Origin: Niveispirillum sp. SYP-B3756
GTDB taxonomy: Bacteria > Pseudomonadota > Alphaproteobacteria > Azospirillales > Azospirillaceae
NCBI RefSeq assembly: GCF_009495745.1
Contig: NZ_WIDQ01000003.1
Span: 548,020 to 612,019 of the forward strand
Direction of reading: 5' to 3'
DNA: 64,000 nucleotides
Made by a program: the position numbers and the translations under genes. Each line of letters starts with the position of its first letter. Position 1 is the stretch's first letter. Shown here one piece after another: positions 52,938-61,528 of the stretch. The notes beneath the pieces are model-generated. The model was not told the DNA's origin. It made no database searches and saw only the letters and a program-made list of their open reading frames with translations.

Positions 52938-53957
52938 ATGGGTAAAAGGCCATTAACCGTGACAAACTGTCCCCTTCCCACCTGCTGGGTAATGTCCGAT
53001 GGCCGCGCCGGGATTGAAAATCCCTGCCTGGGTCTGGCGGAAGCCATGGGCCTGACACCCATCGTGAAGCGCATCGCGTTGCGCACACCCTGGCGGCAGA
53101 CCACACCCTATCTGCCGCTGCCCGGCCTGTCCTTGCCGCTGGCACCGGGCTCAGACGGGTTGGGTCCGCCCTGGCCGGATGTGCTGATCTCCTCCGGCCG
53201 GCAAGCGGTGGGCCTGTCCATGGCCATCGGGCGCCGGGCATCACGCTGCGTGCGGGTGCATATCCAGAATCCCGGCGTGCCGTTCGACCGGTTCGATCTG
53301 GTCTCCCTGCCCGCCCATGACGGCAAAAGCGGGGCCAATCTGGTGGAAAGCATCGGTGCTATCCATCGGGTGACGCCGGCAAAACTGGCCGCCGCCGCGG
53401 CAACATTCGCCCCACGCGTGGCGGGACTGGCCCGGCCGCTGGTGGCGGTGATGATCGGCGGTTCCAACCGCTTCAGCCAGCTGACACCGGCCATCATGGC
53501 GGAACTGGCGGAAAGGCTGGCCCGGCTGGTGCGCGCACAGCAGCTGGGCCTGATGATCACCACATCGCGCCGCACCGGTGCCGAGAATGAGGCCATCCTA
53601 CGGGAGAAACTGGCGGGCCTGCCGGTCTGGTTGTGGGACGGCACGGGCGACAATCCCTATTTCGGCTTCCTGGCCCTGGCCGATGCGTTGATCGTCACCA
53701 GCGACAGCGTGGCCATGGTGTCGGAGGCGGCCAGCACCGGCAAGCCGGTGCATATTATCGACCTGGCCGGCAATGCACCCAAATTCACCCGCTTCCATGA
53801 CAGGCTGCGGGCGGCCGGCATCACCCGCCCCTTCACCGGACAGCTGGAAAGCTGGCACTATGCGCCGTTGGACGATACGGCCCGGCTGGCCGCCCGCACC
53901 TGGGCAGTGCTGGCCCAGAAGGGCTGCTTTACAGCCCCGGCAGCATCTGGGGGGTAA
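52938..53957 (+). CDS. ELM1-like (mitochondrial fission ELM1 family) protein
   Basis: 339 residues. It matches the bacterial counterparts of plant ELM1: WVMSDGRAGIENPCLGLAEAMGL near the start, ISSGRQAVGLSMAIGRR, VRVHIQNPGVPFDRFDLVSLPAHD, VMIGGSNRFSQ, ITTSRRTGAENE and ALADALIVTSDSVAMVSEAASTGKPVHII. The fold is predicted to be glycosyltransferase-B-like, and in some bacteria these genes neighbour envelope sugar genes, so a glycosyltransferase role is possible. It ends overlapping the convergent GNAT gene by 29 bp. Confidence 0.85.
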   Translation: MGKRPLTVTNCPLPTCWVMSDGRAGIENPCLGLAEAMGLTPIVKRIALRTPWRQTTPYLPLPGLSLPLAPGSDGLGPPWPDVLISSGRQAVGLSMAIGRRASRCVRVHIQNPGVPFDRFDLVSLPAHDGKSGANLVESIGAIHRVTPAKLAAAAATFAPRVAGLARPLVAVMIGGSNRFSQLTPAIMAELAERLARLVRAQQLGLMITTSRRTGAENEAILREKLAGLPVWLWDGTGDNPYFGFLALADALIVTSDSVAMVSEAASTGKPVHIIDLAGNAPKFTRFHDRLRAAGITRPFTGQLESWHYAPLDDTARLAARTWAVLAQKGCFTAPAASGG

Positions 53958-54501
53958 AGGGTACGGGCATGGCATCCAGAGTGGGCGGCGCCTCGCTGCT
54001 GCCCAGCGGCCGCACCATCATTACCCAATCCAGCCAGCGTCCATGTTTCACCCCCAAGCCTGGCACTGTGGCGGCCGGGGTGAAGCCCAGCGCCCGATGC
54101 AGCCCCATGGAACCATCATTTCCGCCATCCCCGATCACCGCGACCATGCGGCGATAACCGGCCTTGGTGCAGATATCGATCAGCGCCCGCAGCAGGGCGC
54201 GGCCCACCCCGGCCCCCTGGGCCTCCGGCGCGATATAGATCGAATTCTCTACCGTGAAGCGATAGCCGGGGCGGGAGCGGAAGGGGCTGGCATAGGCATA
54301 GCCTAAAAAGCGCCCGTCGCGCTCGGCCACCAGATAGGGATAGCCCTGATCCACCAGCCCCTGGATACGCCGGGCCATTTCAGCGGCATCGGGTGGTACG
54401 GCCTCATAGCTGGCGGTTCCGTCCGTCACATGCGGCGCATAGATCGTGGCGATGGCGGCCGCGTCACCGGGCCGGACCGGGCGAATGCTGATGCTGCTCA
54501 T
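53929..54501 (-). CDS. GNAT N-acetyltransferase (phosphinothricin-acetyltransferase-like)
   Basis: 190 residues. It begins MSSISIRPVRPGDAAAIATIYAPHVTDGTASYEAVPPD, the usual Pat/MnaT-type opening. The acetyl-CoA loop is APEAQGAGVGRALLRALIDIC and the C-terminal GSMGLHRALGFTPAATVPGLGVKHGRWLDWVMMVRPL is conserved in this subgroup, which acetylates methionine derivatives or glufosinate-like amines. The last 29 bp overlap the end of the ELM1-like gene on the other strand. Confidence 0.88.
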   Translation of the reverse strand: MSSISIRPVRPGDAAAIATIYAPHVTDGTASYEAVPPDAAEMARRIQGLVDQGYPYLVAERDGRFLGYAYASPFRSRPGYRFTVENSIYIAPEAQGAGVGRALLRALIDICTKAGYRRMVAVIGDGGNDGSMGLHRALGFTPAATVPGLGVKHGRWLDWVMMVRPLGSSEAPPTLDAMPVPFTPQMLPGL

Positions 54502-54532
54502 ATGATTTCCCCCTGTTCTTCTTCATTCTTGA

Positions 54533-54580
54533 CCGGTTCTGCTGCCCCGGCTGATTCTACAGCCGGGGCAGCAGAACCGG
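54533..54580 (-). terminator. 21-bp hairpin spanning the amidohydrolase stop codon
   Basis: Arms 54533-54553 and 54560-54580 are perfectly complementary over 21 bp with an ATTCTA loop. The TAG stop of the N-formylglutamate amidohydrolase gene (54557-54559) lies in the loop, so half the stem is coding. No long T-run follows leftward. It may block readthrough into the GNAT gene or stabilise the message. Confidence 0.6.
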
Positions 54581-55468
54581 TGCCGGAACGGCCCCCACCG
54601 CCGCCACCAGCCGCCGCATATGACCGGCCAATACTTCCAGATAGGGCAGCCGGCTTAAGGACCGTTCCTCCATGTAAAGCGCACGGTTCAGTTCAATCTG
54701 TAAGGCGTGCACCCCATCGGCGGGGCACCCATAATGACGGGTGGTATAGCCCCCCGCATAGGGGGCATTGCGTCCCACCACATAGCCCATGGCAGTCAGA
54801 TTGCTTTCTGCCGCCAGTGTGACCTGCGGCGCACAGGCGCTGCCAAAGCAATCCCCCAGCACGGCATCCAGGCTGCCCACGGCAGCCAGTTCCGGCGGCA
54901 GACCAATGGAGGGCATGGAATGGCAATCCAGCAGGATGCAATAGCCAAAGCGCGCCCGCGTCGCCTCGATCAACCCCCGCAGCGCCTGATGATAGGGATA
55001 ATAGCAGCGATCCAGCCGGGCTTGTGCCTCCGAAAAGGGCAAACGACCAGTATAGATCTCCTCCCCATTCGCCACCACACGGGGCACCGTGCCCAGCCCG
55101 GCGGCCACGCGCGGGCTGCGGCTGTTGATATGGCCGGGCAGCGGCCCGTCGAACATGCTGGGGTCCAGTTCGAAGGCTTCGCGGTTGGGGTCCAGAAAGG
55201 CACGCGGGAACAGGGCCGCCAACATCGGCACCCCCAGGCCGACGGCCGGCTGAAATATCTCATCCACATAGCCATCTTCCGACCGGCGCAGGCTGACCGG
55301 GTCCAGCCGGGAGCGGGCGATAAAGGACAGCGGATAATCGCGCCCGCTATGTGGGCTGGCCAGCACAACCGGCAGCAATTGCTCCTCCGGCTGATGCAGC
55401 CGGAAGATGCCCCCTTCCGCATCTGTGACGCGGTGTTCAACGCTGGGACTGGGTGGCGCAGGTCTCAT
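54557..55468 (-). CDS. N-formylglutamate amidohydrolase
   Basis: 303 residues of the FGase family (HutG type), which releases formate and glutamate from N-formylglutamate in histidine breakdown. Motifs: VVLASPHSGRDYP, VDEIFQPAVGLGVPMLAALFPRAFLDPNRE, ARFGYCILLDCHSMPSIG (metal His region), GGYTTRHYGCPADGVHALQIELNRALYM. No other hut genes are present, so the physiological substrate may differ. The start ATG is 55466-55468 (MRPAPPSPS). The 3' end is folded into a 21-bp hairpin. Confidence 0.9.
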   Translation of the reverse strand: MRPAPPSPSVEHRVTDAEGGIFRLHQPEEQLLPVVLASPHSGRDYPLSFIARSRLDPVSLRRSEDGYVDEIFQPAVGLGVPMLAALFPRAFLDPNREAFELDPSMFDGPLPGHINSRSPRVAAGLGTVPRVVANGEEIYTGRLPFSEAQARLDRCYYPYHQALRGLIEATRARFGYCILLDCHSMPSIGLPPELAAVGSLDAVLGDCFGSACAPQVTLAAESNLTAMGYVVGRNAPYAGGYTTRHYGCPADGVHALQIELNRALYMEERSLSRLPYLEVLAGHMRRLVAAVGAVPAPVLLPRL

Positions 55469-55550
55469 GGTGTGAGATGTAACGGAATCCTTCGCCGCCC
55501 GCCAGCCAAGGCGGGTATGAAAAATTTATCCCCGCCACCCAAATAGGGTG

Positions 55551-55579
55551 TTGCCAGCCATCGGGGCAGTTGCTATAAG
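55551..55579 (+). promoter_or_regulatory. Promoter of the tRNA-Val pair
   Basis: TTGCCA (55551-55556) and TATAAG (55574-55579) with an ideal 17-bp spacer. The predicted start is about 40 bp before the first tRNA-Val. Confidence 0.65.
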
Positions 55580-55624
55580 CCCGCCCACTCCGGTGGTTAC
55601 GACTTCCGGGGCACTCGACGGATC

Positions 55625-55699
55625 GGGCGGTTAGCTCAGCGGGAGAGCACTTCCTTGACATGGAAGGGGTCACAGGTTCAATCCCTGTACCGCCCACCA
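55625..55699 (+). tRNA. tRNA-Val (anticodon GAC), copy 1
   Basis: 75 nt including CCA. The acceptor GGGCGGT pairs with ACCGCCC. The anticodon stem CTTCC/GGAAG encloses TTGACAT with anticodon GAC. The T arm carries AGGTTCAATCC. Identical to the copy at 55764. Confidence 0.97.
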
Positions 55700-55763
55700 T
55701 CCAGCGGGTATGGGCCGAAAGGCCGGATCGCCGGGCATCCTGCGCCCTGCGTGTGAGAGATAC

Positions 55764-55838
55764 GGGCGGTTAGCTCAGCGGGAGAGCACTTCCTTGACAT
55801 GGAAGGGGTCACAGGTTCAATCCCTGTACCGCCCACCA
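55764..55838 (+). tRNA. tRNA-Val (anticodon GAC), copy 2
   Basis: Exact duplicate of copy 1, 64 bp downstream, followed by an intrinsic terminator. The pair is probably one transcript processed into two tRNAs. Confidence 0.97.
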
Positions 55839-55851
55839 TACCTTCGGGATC

Positions 55852-55875
55852 AAGCCGCCTTCTGGCGGCTTTTTT
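55852..55875 (+). terminator. Intrinsic terminator of the tRNA-Val transcript
   Basis: AAGCCGCC-TTCT-GGCGGCTT stem (8 bp, 55852-55871) followed by TTTTATT. It lies 13 bp after the second tRNA-Val. Confidence 0.85.
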
Positions 55876-55893
55876 ATTGCCGATTTGCACCGC

Positions 55894-57258
55894 TTAACGC
55901 GGCTTCACCAGTTCATCGCGGGACAGGCGCAGCACATTTTCCGGCACATCCACCCAGCCGCCGATCAGCCCGCCGGCCAGGAAGGAGACACCCGCCTCCT
56001 CGCACAGCTTCTCCATCTCCACATCCTCCACCGACTCCAAGGAGATGTGCAGGCGCAGCTTGGCGGCAGCGGCACCAAAGCGCAGCAAATCCGGCCGCAA
56101 CCGCTCCGCGCTGCTTCCCGGCGGCAGCATCAGCGACGCGATCCTGGCACCGGAGGCCGCGACCGCCGGCAGATCATTGCCATGAATATCCACCACCACC
56201 ATGATGGTACGGCCAAAGGGCCGCAGGGTGGAAACCATCTCCGCCAACCGGCCGGCCGGCACGCCCGCCGGCACACCGGTCAGGTGATAGGTTATGAAGG
56301 CCCGCATATGCGCCGGGATGGTCTGAAGCAGCGCCACCATTTCCCGTCGGCGGGCCACAACCGCCAATGTTTCGAAATTTATCGGCAAGGACAGGAAAAA
56401 GCGGAAGCGGTTATCGTATAGTTCCAGCGCCACATCCACGGCGTGACGCATGATCGCCATGTCGGTCTGTAAAATCTGATGCGGATCGGCTGGATCATCC
56501 TGGCACTCATAGCCCCAGGCCGGCATCCGCCCCCGGCGGGCCCGGCAGCAGCGGGCGATAAAGATCGACAGCACCTGCTGGCGTGAATCCCAGGCTGGAC
56601 GATATTTCACCTCCAGCGGCCCCGCCCAGCCGGACAGGGCCGGATGCGATCCGGCCGCCGCCCCTGGCTCCGCCTGTGCCCCGCCCGCATCGACCAGCCC
56701 ATGGCGCTGCTGCGCCATGGCGGCATCCAGCATGTCCTTCAGCTTGGCCGGGGCAAACAGCATCTCCGACCCAAGTTCCTGCACCGCCGTATGCACGATG
56801 ATCGAGTCGGTATCGACATCGCCCAACAACAGCTTCTGCAGTTCCTCCAGCAGTTTGGCGCAGATCAGCCGGGCCTGGTCTGGCCCCAGATGGGCAAAGA
56901 CGACGACATAGGTTTCATGTCCGTGCCGGAACCAGGCATCGCCCGGCCCCAGTTTCTGTTCCAGCAGCTTTTCCGCCAGTTGGTGAACCCGTTCCGCCAC
57001 GGTGGCCCAGCGAGCACCCAGCCGCGCCTGCAGGCTTTCCAGCCCCAGCAGATGCATACTGCCGCATTGTGTGGGGTCACGTTCGCCGAAAATGCGCCGC
57101 AAGGTGGGGCCCAGGGCCGCACTATGCCCACGCGACGGGATTGCCACCGGATCATGGGCATTTTCAGTTGCATGATGCAGCGCCCCCATTGACGGGGTCG
57201 GGGTAACCACATCATCCTCGCGCAGGACGGCCATAACAGAGTCGAGAAAGTTTTTCAT
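55894..57258 (-). CDS. Degenerate GGDEF/EAL-like signalling protein
   Basis: 454 residues. The first half (about 45-180: LGLESLQARLGARWATVAERVHQLAEKLLEQKLGPGDAWFRHGHETYVVVFAHLGPDQARLICAKLLEELQ) resembles a degenerate cyclase-like sensory fold. The second half (about 205-454) has the strand/helix pattern of an EAL barrel (RFFLSLPINFETLA, LHISLESVEDVEMEKLCEEAGVSFLAGGLIGG) but lacks the EAL signature and the metal-binding DDFGTG block. Loss of those residues argues against c-di-GMP hydrolysis; it may bind partners or nucleotide instead. There is no transmembrane segment. Oriented against the tRNA-Val pair. Confidence 0.7.
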   Translation of the reverse strand: MKNFLDSVMAVLREDDVVTPTPSMGALHHATENAHDPVAIPSRGHSAALGPTLRRIFGERDPTQCGSMHLLGLESLQARLGARWATVAERVHQLAEKLLEQKLGPGDAWFRHGHETYVVVFAHLGPDQARLICAKLLEELQKLLLGDVDTDSIIVHTAVQELGSEMLFAPAKLKDMLDAAMAQQRHGLVDAGGAQAEPGAAAGSHPALSGWAGPLEVKYRPAWDSRQQVLSIFIARCCRARRGRMPAWGYECQDDPADPHQILQTDMAIMRHAVDVALELYDNRFRFFLSLPINFETLAVVARRREMVALLQTIPAHMRAFITYHLTGVPAGVPAGRLAEMVSTLRPFGRTIMVVVDIHGNDLPAVAASGARIASLMLPPGSSAERLRPDLLRFGAAAAKLRLHISLESVEDVEMEKLCEEAGVSFLAGGLIGGWVDVPENVLRLSRDELVKPR

Positions 57259-57456
57259 CGGCCAAACCCTCCCAAGCCTGTGCCCTAACGATCACCAGGA
57301 TAAACCAAGTATCATTAACAAATAGTGAGGCCCGCCACACGAAAAAGTGGAAAATTTCCAACAATATCCAAATGGAAAGTAGCTGACCTAGATCAATGCG
57401 GCCACTTAATCATTACAGTAGAAGGGTGCCACAAAAATGCCGTGGAAGGAACGCCG

Positions 57457-57993
57457 ATGAGTGAAAATAGTAACCAGAGGCCAGCCCTGACCGGTCGGGA
57501 GCGCCAGTTCGCCGATGACGAACTGATCGTCACCAAGACGGACAAGGGCGGACGCATTACTTATGCCAACCGTACCTTCCTGCGAGTTGCCCATATGACC
57601 GAGGCGGAAGCGCTCGGCACGCCCCACAATTGTATCCGGCATCCGGATATGCCGCGCGTCGTCTTCAAGTTGTTGTGGGACCAGATCGGCGCCGGCAAGG
57701 AAATCTTCGCCTATGTGCTCAACCGGGCCCGCAACGGTGACTATTACTGGGTTTTCGCCCATGTGACGCCATCCCGCGACATGGGCGGCAATATTATCGG
57801 CTACCATTCCAACCGGCGCACCGCCGACCGCCGCATCGTCAGTGAGATCATCACCCCCGTCTACAAGGCACTGTTGGACGAGGAGGCCAAGCATAGCCGC
57901 ATCCGAGAAGGCATGGCGGCGAGCGAGGCATTGCTGGGCAAGGTATTGCGGGAACGGGGGCAGAGCTATGACCAGTTCATCTTCTCTCTTTAA
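57457..57993 (+). CDS. Aer-like PAS-domain sensor
   Basis: 178 residues from ATG 57457 with GGAAGGA upstream. Residues about 20-130 are a PAS domain of the Aer type ([70 protein letters not shown]); the NCIRHPDMP and NGDYYWV blocks are those that hold FAD in Aer. A short helical tail follows. There is no transmembrane or signalling domain of its own. It overlaps the downstream chemoreceptor gene by 26 bp, so the two probably form a split redox/energy-taxis receptor. Confidence 0.85.
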   Translation: MSENSNQRPALTGRERQFADDELIVTKTDKGGRITYANRTFLRVAHMTEAEALGTPHNCIRHPDMPRVVFKLLWDQIGAGKEIFAYVLNRARNGDYYWVFAHVTPSRDMGGNIIGYHSNRRTADRRIVSEIITPVYKALLDEEAKHSRIREGMAASEALLGKVLRERGQSYDQFIFSL

Positions 57994-59272
57994 GGCACAG
58001 ATCGCCGGCATCATCGCCCTGGCTGGCGGGCTGGTCGGGTTGATCGGCTGGGTTCTGGGTCACAGCATCCTGTCCGCCATCGGCGGGGCCATCACCATGG
58101 CCGGTACCGCCGCTGCCTTCGTGCTGCTGACCCGCGCCAACAACGCTATCATCGCCGCCAACCAGGTGATGGAGCGGCTGGCCCAGGGTGATTATGAGGC
58201 GCGCATCACCGGCATCCGCGAAGGCGGGGAGCTGGGGGAATTGCTGCACCGGATCAATGATGTCACCGACCGGGCCGATGCCTTCGTGCGGGAGGCGGCG
58301 GCCTCCATGCAGGCGGTGACCAACCAGATCTATTACCGGCGTGTCATGGAAAAAGGCATGGTTGGCACCTTCCTGGCCGGCAGCCGCATGATGAACACCG
58401 CCACCAGCGCCATGGGGCAGAAGGTGGAACAGTTCCGCACCATGGCGGATAAGTTCGAAAGCTCCATCCGCAATGTCACCGATCAGGTGACCCGCGCCGC
58501 CACGGAAGTGGAGGATACGGCCAAGACCATGTCGGAAGCCGCCGAAGACACCAATCACGAAAGCATGGCCGTGGCCACTGCGGCCGAACAGGCGTCGGGC
58601 AATGTGCAGACGGTGGCTTCGGCTGCTGAGGAATTGTCCGCCTCCATCCAGGCGATTACCGAGCAGGTGGAACGGTCACGCACCGTCACCGGCAATGCCG
58701 TGGAACGCGCCCGTGCCGCCAATGACCGGGTGGGCACCCTGTCCATCGCCGCACAGCGCATCGGTGAGGTTGTCGGCCTGATCCAGGAAATCGCCGCCCA
58801 GACCAACCTGCTGGCATTGAATGCCACGATTGAGGCGGCCCGCGCCGGGGAGGCCGGTAAGGGCTTCGCCGTGGTGGCGTCGGAGGTGAAGAATCTGGCT
58901 GGCCAGACGGCCCGGGCGACCGAGGATATCCAGACCCAGGTCGCCGACATCCAGGCGGCCACCCAGTCGGCGGTAGACAGCATCAACGAGATCACCCAGG
59001 TCGTCGTCGACGTCAATGGCAGCACGGTGGCCATCGCCGCCGCCGTGGAACAGCAGGGTGCCGCCACCAACGAGATCGCCCGCAATGTCGATCAGGCCGC
59101 CACCGGCACCAGGGATGTCTCCCACCGTATCACCAATGTCACCCGGGCAGCGGCCGACACCGGTGCCGCCTCCACCCAATTGCTAGGATCAGCCGCAGCA
59201 CTGGCCCGCCAATCCCAGGATCTGGACCGGGAGATTGACGGCTTTCTGGACGCCATGCGCAAAGTGGTGTGA
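57968..59272 (+). CDS. Methyl-accepting chemotaxis protein
   Basis: 434 residues beginning [15 protein letters not shown]. Two adjacent transmembrane helices ([37 protein letters not shown]) with almost no periplasmic loop, then a HAMP-like region and the MCP signalling hairpin whose tip is [40 protein letters not shown]. The lack of a periplasmic sensor fits a receptor that takes its input from the overlapping cytoplasmic PAS protein, as Aer does in one chain. No pentapeptide CheR-docking tail is seen. Confidence 0.92.
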   Translation: MTSSSSLFKAQIAGIIALAGGLVGLIGWVLGHSILSAIGGAITMAGTAAAFVLLTRANNAIIAANQVMERLAQGDYEARITGIREGGELGELLHRINDVTDRADAFVREAAASMQAVTNQIYYRRVMEKGMVGTFLAGSRMMNTATSAMGQKVEQFRTMADKFESSIRNVTDQVTRAATEVEDTAKTMSEAAEDTNHESMAVATAAEQASGNVQTVASAAEELSASIQAITEQVERSRTVTGNAVERARAANDRVGTLSIAAQRIGEVVGLIQEIAAQTNLLALNATIEAARAGEAGKGFAVVASEVKNLAGQTARATEDIQTQVADIQAATQSAVDSINEITQVVVDVNGSTVAIAAAVEQQGAATNEIARNVDQAATGTRDVSHRITNVTRAAADTGAASTQLLGSAAALARQSQDLDREIDGFLDAMRKVV

Positions 59273-59378
59273 AAAGCCGTTCGCCCCATAAATTCGCGGG
59301 GTCAGCAATTGACTGACCTGCTCCCTGGAAATGCGCCCAGTGTAAAGCGGAGTCCTTCCGACCGGGGAGGGCTATTTG

Positions 59379-59645
59379 ATGAAGAAGAGCCGTTTCAGCG
59401 AGGAGCAGATCATCGGGATTCTGCGGGAGCAGGAGGCGAGACAGAAGACAGCAGAGATCTGCCAGCGGCATGGAATTTCCGAGGCGACATTTTACGCCAG
59501 GAAAGCGAAAGATGGCGGGCTGGAAGTATCGGAGACCAAGCGCCTGAAGGGCTTGGAGAATGAGAACAGCCGCCCGAAGAAACTGCTGACCGAGGCGATG
59601 CTGGACAACGCCATGTTGCGCGAGGTTGCGGAAAAAAAGTGGTGA
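59379..59645 (+). CDS. IS3-family transposase OrfA
   Basis: 88 residues starting MKKSRFSEEQIIGILREQEA, with the helix-turn-helix TAEICQRHGISEATFYARKAK and the leucine-zipper-like ELENENSRPKKLLTEAMLDNAMLREV stretch (reading LENENSRPKKLL) that dimerises the protein. It ends KKW at an A7G slippery run (59632-59639) used for -1 frameshifting into orfB. A GGGGAGGG ribosome site precedes the ATG. Complete, but not functional for transposition because orfB is destroyed. Confidence 0.9.
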   Translation: MKKSRFSEEQIIGILREQEARQKTAEICQRHGISEATFYARKAKDGGLEVSETKRLKGLENENSRPKKLLTEAMLDNAMLREVAEKKW

Positions 59646-59800
59646 GGCCCGCCGCGCGCCGCCGAACGATCGCCCATCTGGGGGCGACGTTCGGTGTGAA
59701 TGAGCGGCGGGCCTGTTCTGTCCTGAAGGTGCATCGGCGACGGGGCCGCACACGGGCGACGATGACCTTGCCCCAGTGCCCCAACCAGCGGCGGAAATAA
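59642..59800 (+). pseudogene. IS3-family OrfB remnant
   Basis: In the -1 frame relative to orfA, VRPAARRRTIAHLGATFGVNERRACSVLKVH matches the start of IS407-type OrfB (normally about 270 residues with a DDE core). Similarity stops near 59735 and a stop occurs at 59798. The DDE catalytic region is missing. Confidence 0.75.
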
Positions 59801-59879
59801 CCGCAAATTCCCCGCACCACCATCAGACCCACCATCATCAATGGGTGCGACGGCCCCGTGACATCGGGGAGCACCTGAC

Positions 59880-60152
59880 TTGCGGATTTCGCCGCCGAGC
59901 GCAACGGCGGCGGCAGCCTGTCTGAAAGGCGAACCGGTCGACGGCGAGGTCGCCGTCGTCACCAAGGTGCAGGCCGAGGAGGCGGACTACAACCTCAGCC
60001 CCTGCCGGTGGGCCGGCCAAAGCGAAGATGCTGAAGCGGGCTCCGTTCCGGCCCTGATCTGTGAATTGGAAAATCTCGGCAAGCAAGATGCTCTGATTAC
60101 GTCCGAGCTTTTACGATTGCTGCGCCCCCAGTCGATTAAGGAGGGGCACTAA
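59880..60152 (+). pseudogene. hsdM: C-terminal remnant of type I restriction methylase HsdM
   Basis: About 90 codons readable from a TTG. GEVAVVTKVQAEEADYNLSPCRW followed by EAGSVPALICELENLGKQDALITSELLRLL resembles the C-terminal tail of HsdM/N6-adenine methylases, which ends with an (A/E)EADYNLSPSR block. The methylase motifs (SAM-binding and NPPF) are absent. It ends TAATG, sharing a base with the next start, the normal hsdM-hsdS junction. Frame and junction are intact, so the loss is by upstream deletion. Confidence 0.65.
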
Positions 60153-60481
60153 TGGGAACGTGGACCACGGCGACCGTTGCAGACTGCCTTATTCCGGTAC
60201 CCGTGACGGGAAAGGCGAAAATTCAAACTCGTAACTACAAGCGGGCCGGCCGCTTCCCGATTGTCGATCAGGGCCAGAACCGCATTGCCGGTTGGACCGA
60301 GGATGAAGTAGCCGTCATCGACAAACTGAACCGCGCCCTGATGGGCTTTTCCCGGCTGGTCGAGGTGTTCGACCGCAACGGCGTCACCTTCGTTTTCGTG
60401 CCCCAGAGTTTCAACACCGCCACCTCCAGGAGATCGTGGCGCAGACCCTGGCAGCGGCCCGCTCCGAAGCGCCCGACCTGA
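60152..60481 (+). pseudogene. hsdS: HsdS N-terminus fused to serine-recombinase fragment
   Basis: The first 50 or so residues (WTTATVADCLIPVPVTGKAKIQTRNYKRAGRFPIVDQGQNRIAGWTEDE) match the opening of a type I specificity subunit's first target-recognition domain. They then switch in frame to VIDKLNRALMGFSRLVEVFDRNGVTFVFVPQSFNTATS, part of the catalytic domain of a serine recombinase. After FNTATS the frame is lost; the recombinase continues in another frame from about 60426. Most of HsdS is missing. A junction of two unrelated genes. Confidence 0.7.
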
Positions 60482-61338
60482 CCGCGGGAGAGGTGGTGGC
60501 GGCGTTGGACCGGTTCGATGAGATCTGGTCTGCCCTGTTCGTGGCCGAACAGGCGCGTCTGGTACGGCAGCTGGTGAATCGCGTCACCGTTACCGCAGAC
60601 GGCATCATCGTTGACCTGCGCACCGCTAGCCTGGGCACATTGGTACGCGATCTGCTCACCCCGCGTAGCCTGGAGAGCGTTGCCCCCGATACCATCCGCA
60701 TTGTCATCCCGCTCGCCCTGAAGCGCCGCAACAACCGCCCGCGCATCGTGCCGCCAGCCGATATCGAAATGACCGCCGACGGGCGCGCGCTCGATCCCCG
60801 TTTACTGCGGGCCATCGCCCGCGCCTGGAACTGGCGTCGCCGGCTGGAGCGGGGCGAGGCGGCAACCCTGACGGATATCGCCGCCGCGGAGGGGGTGACG
60901 GTGCCCTTTATCAGCCGCTTCCTACGGCTGGCCTATCTGTCGCCGATGGTTCTTGAACAGCTTCTGATCAATCGCCGCCCGTGCCCCCTGTCTCTGGACC
61001 GGCTGGCGGCAATCGCACAGGCACCATGGCAGCTGGCGCAGGCCGACGGCGGCCGGCAAGAGGTGGTGCGAATCAGCAATCCATCCTCCAGCTTCCGCAA
61101 CACGCGGGGGCCGGCCGGGACAGACAAGCATGGGATCACCTTCCGATTCCATGACCCACGGCACTGGTTTGCCGTCGATTATCTCCAGCGCGGCGCCGGC
61201 AGCATCTATGACCTGCAAGGCGTGCTTGGGCACAGCAGCGTCAAGGTCACGGAACTGTATCTGGATTACCTGGACCCGGAAACCCGGCAGCGGGCTGTTC
61301 GCCATGTTGGCGGCGGGGCCGGTTATGTGTCAGCATAG
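60436..61338 (+). pseudogene. Serine-recombinase C-terminus joined to tyrosine-recombinase C-terminus
   Basis: 300 readable residues. The first part (about 1-205: [33 protein letters not shown] ... LLRAIARAWNWRRRLERGEAATLTDIAAAEGVTVPFISRFLRLAYLSPMVLE) is the C-terminal zinc/coiled-coil and DNA-binding region of a large serine recombinase. From about residue 225 it becomes a phage-type tyrosine integrase tail: ITFRFHDPRHWFAVDYLQRGAG (HxxR-like), LQGVLGHSSVKVTELYLDYLDPE (His and nucleophilic Tyr). Neither part is catalytically complete. An internal deletion also removed the middle of the serine recombinase. Confidence 0.75.
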
Positions 61339-61528
61339 GCGTCAGCATAAAGACAACCATTCGCAACGGCTGGTCCCCGTTCACGAACCGCAAGTTATGC
61401 TGATAAGTATCTGATTTATCAGGTAGATGGCGGAGGGAAAGCACCTGGAGACAAACTCTCTCTTCGCTAGCGTTCGCAGTTTTTTGATTGAGAACAATTG
61501 GATACATTTGTATCTATTTTCTCGAACA

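Larger units (their letters stand above)
59314..59800 (+). mobile_element. Broken IS3-family insertion sequence (IS407-like)
   Basis: A left end TGACCTGCTCCCTGG starts 42 bp after the chemoreceptor gene, followed by intact orfA and an early-truncated orfB. No clear right inverted repeat is found; GGGGAGCACCTGA near 59864 is only a partial match. It marks the left border of the mobile island. Confidence 0.75.

Noticed and set aside
59840..59880. Right inverted repeat of the broken IS near 59864
   Set aside because: Only about eight bases match the expected complement of the left end, too few to set the boundary.
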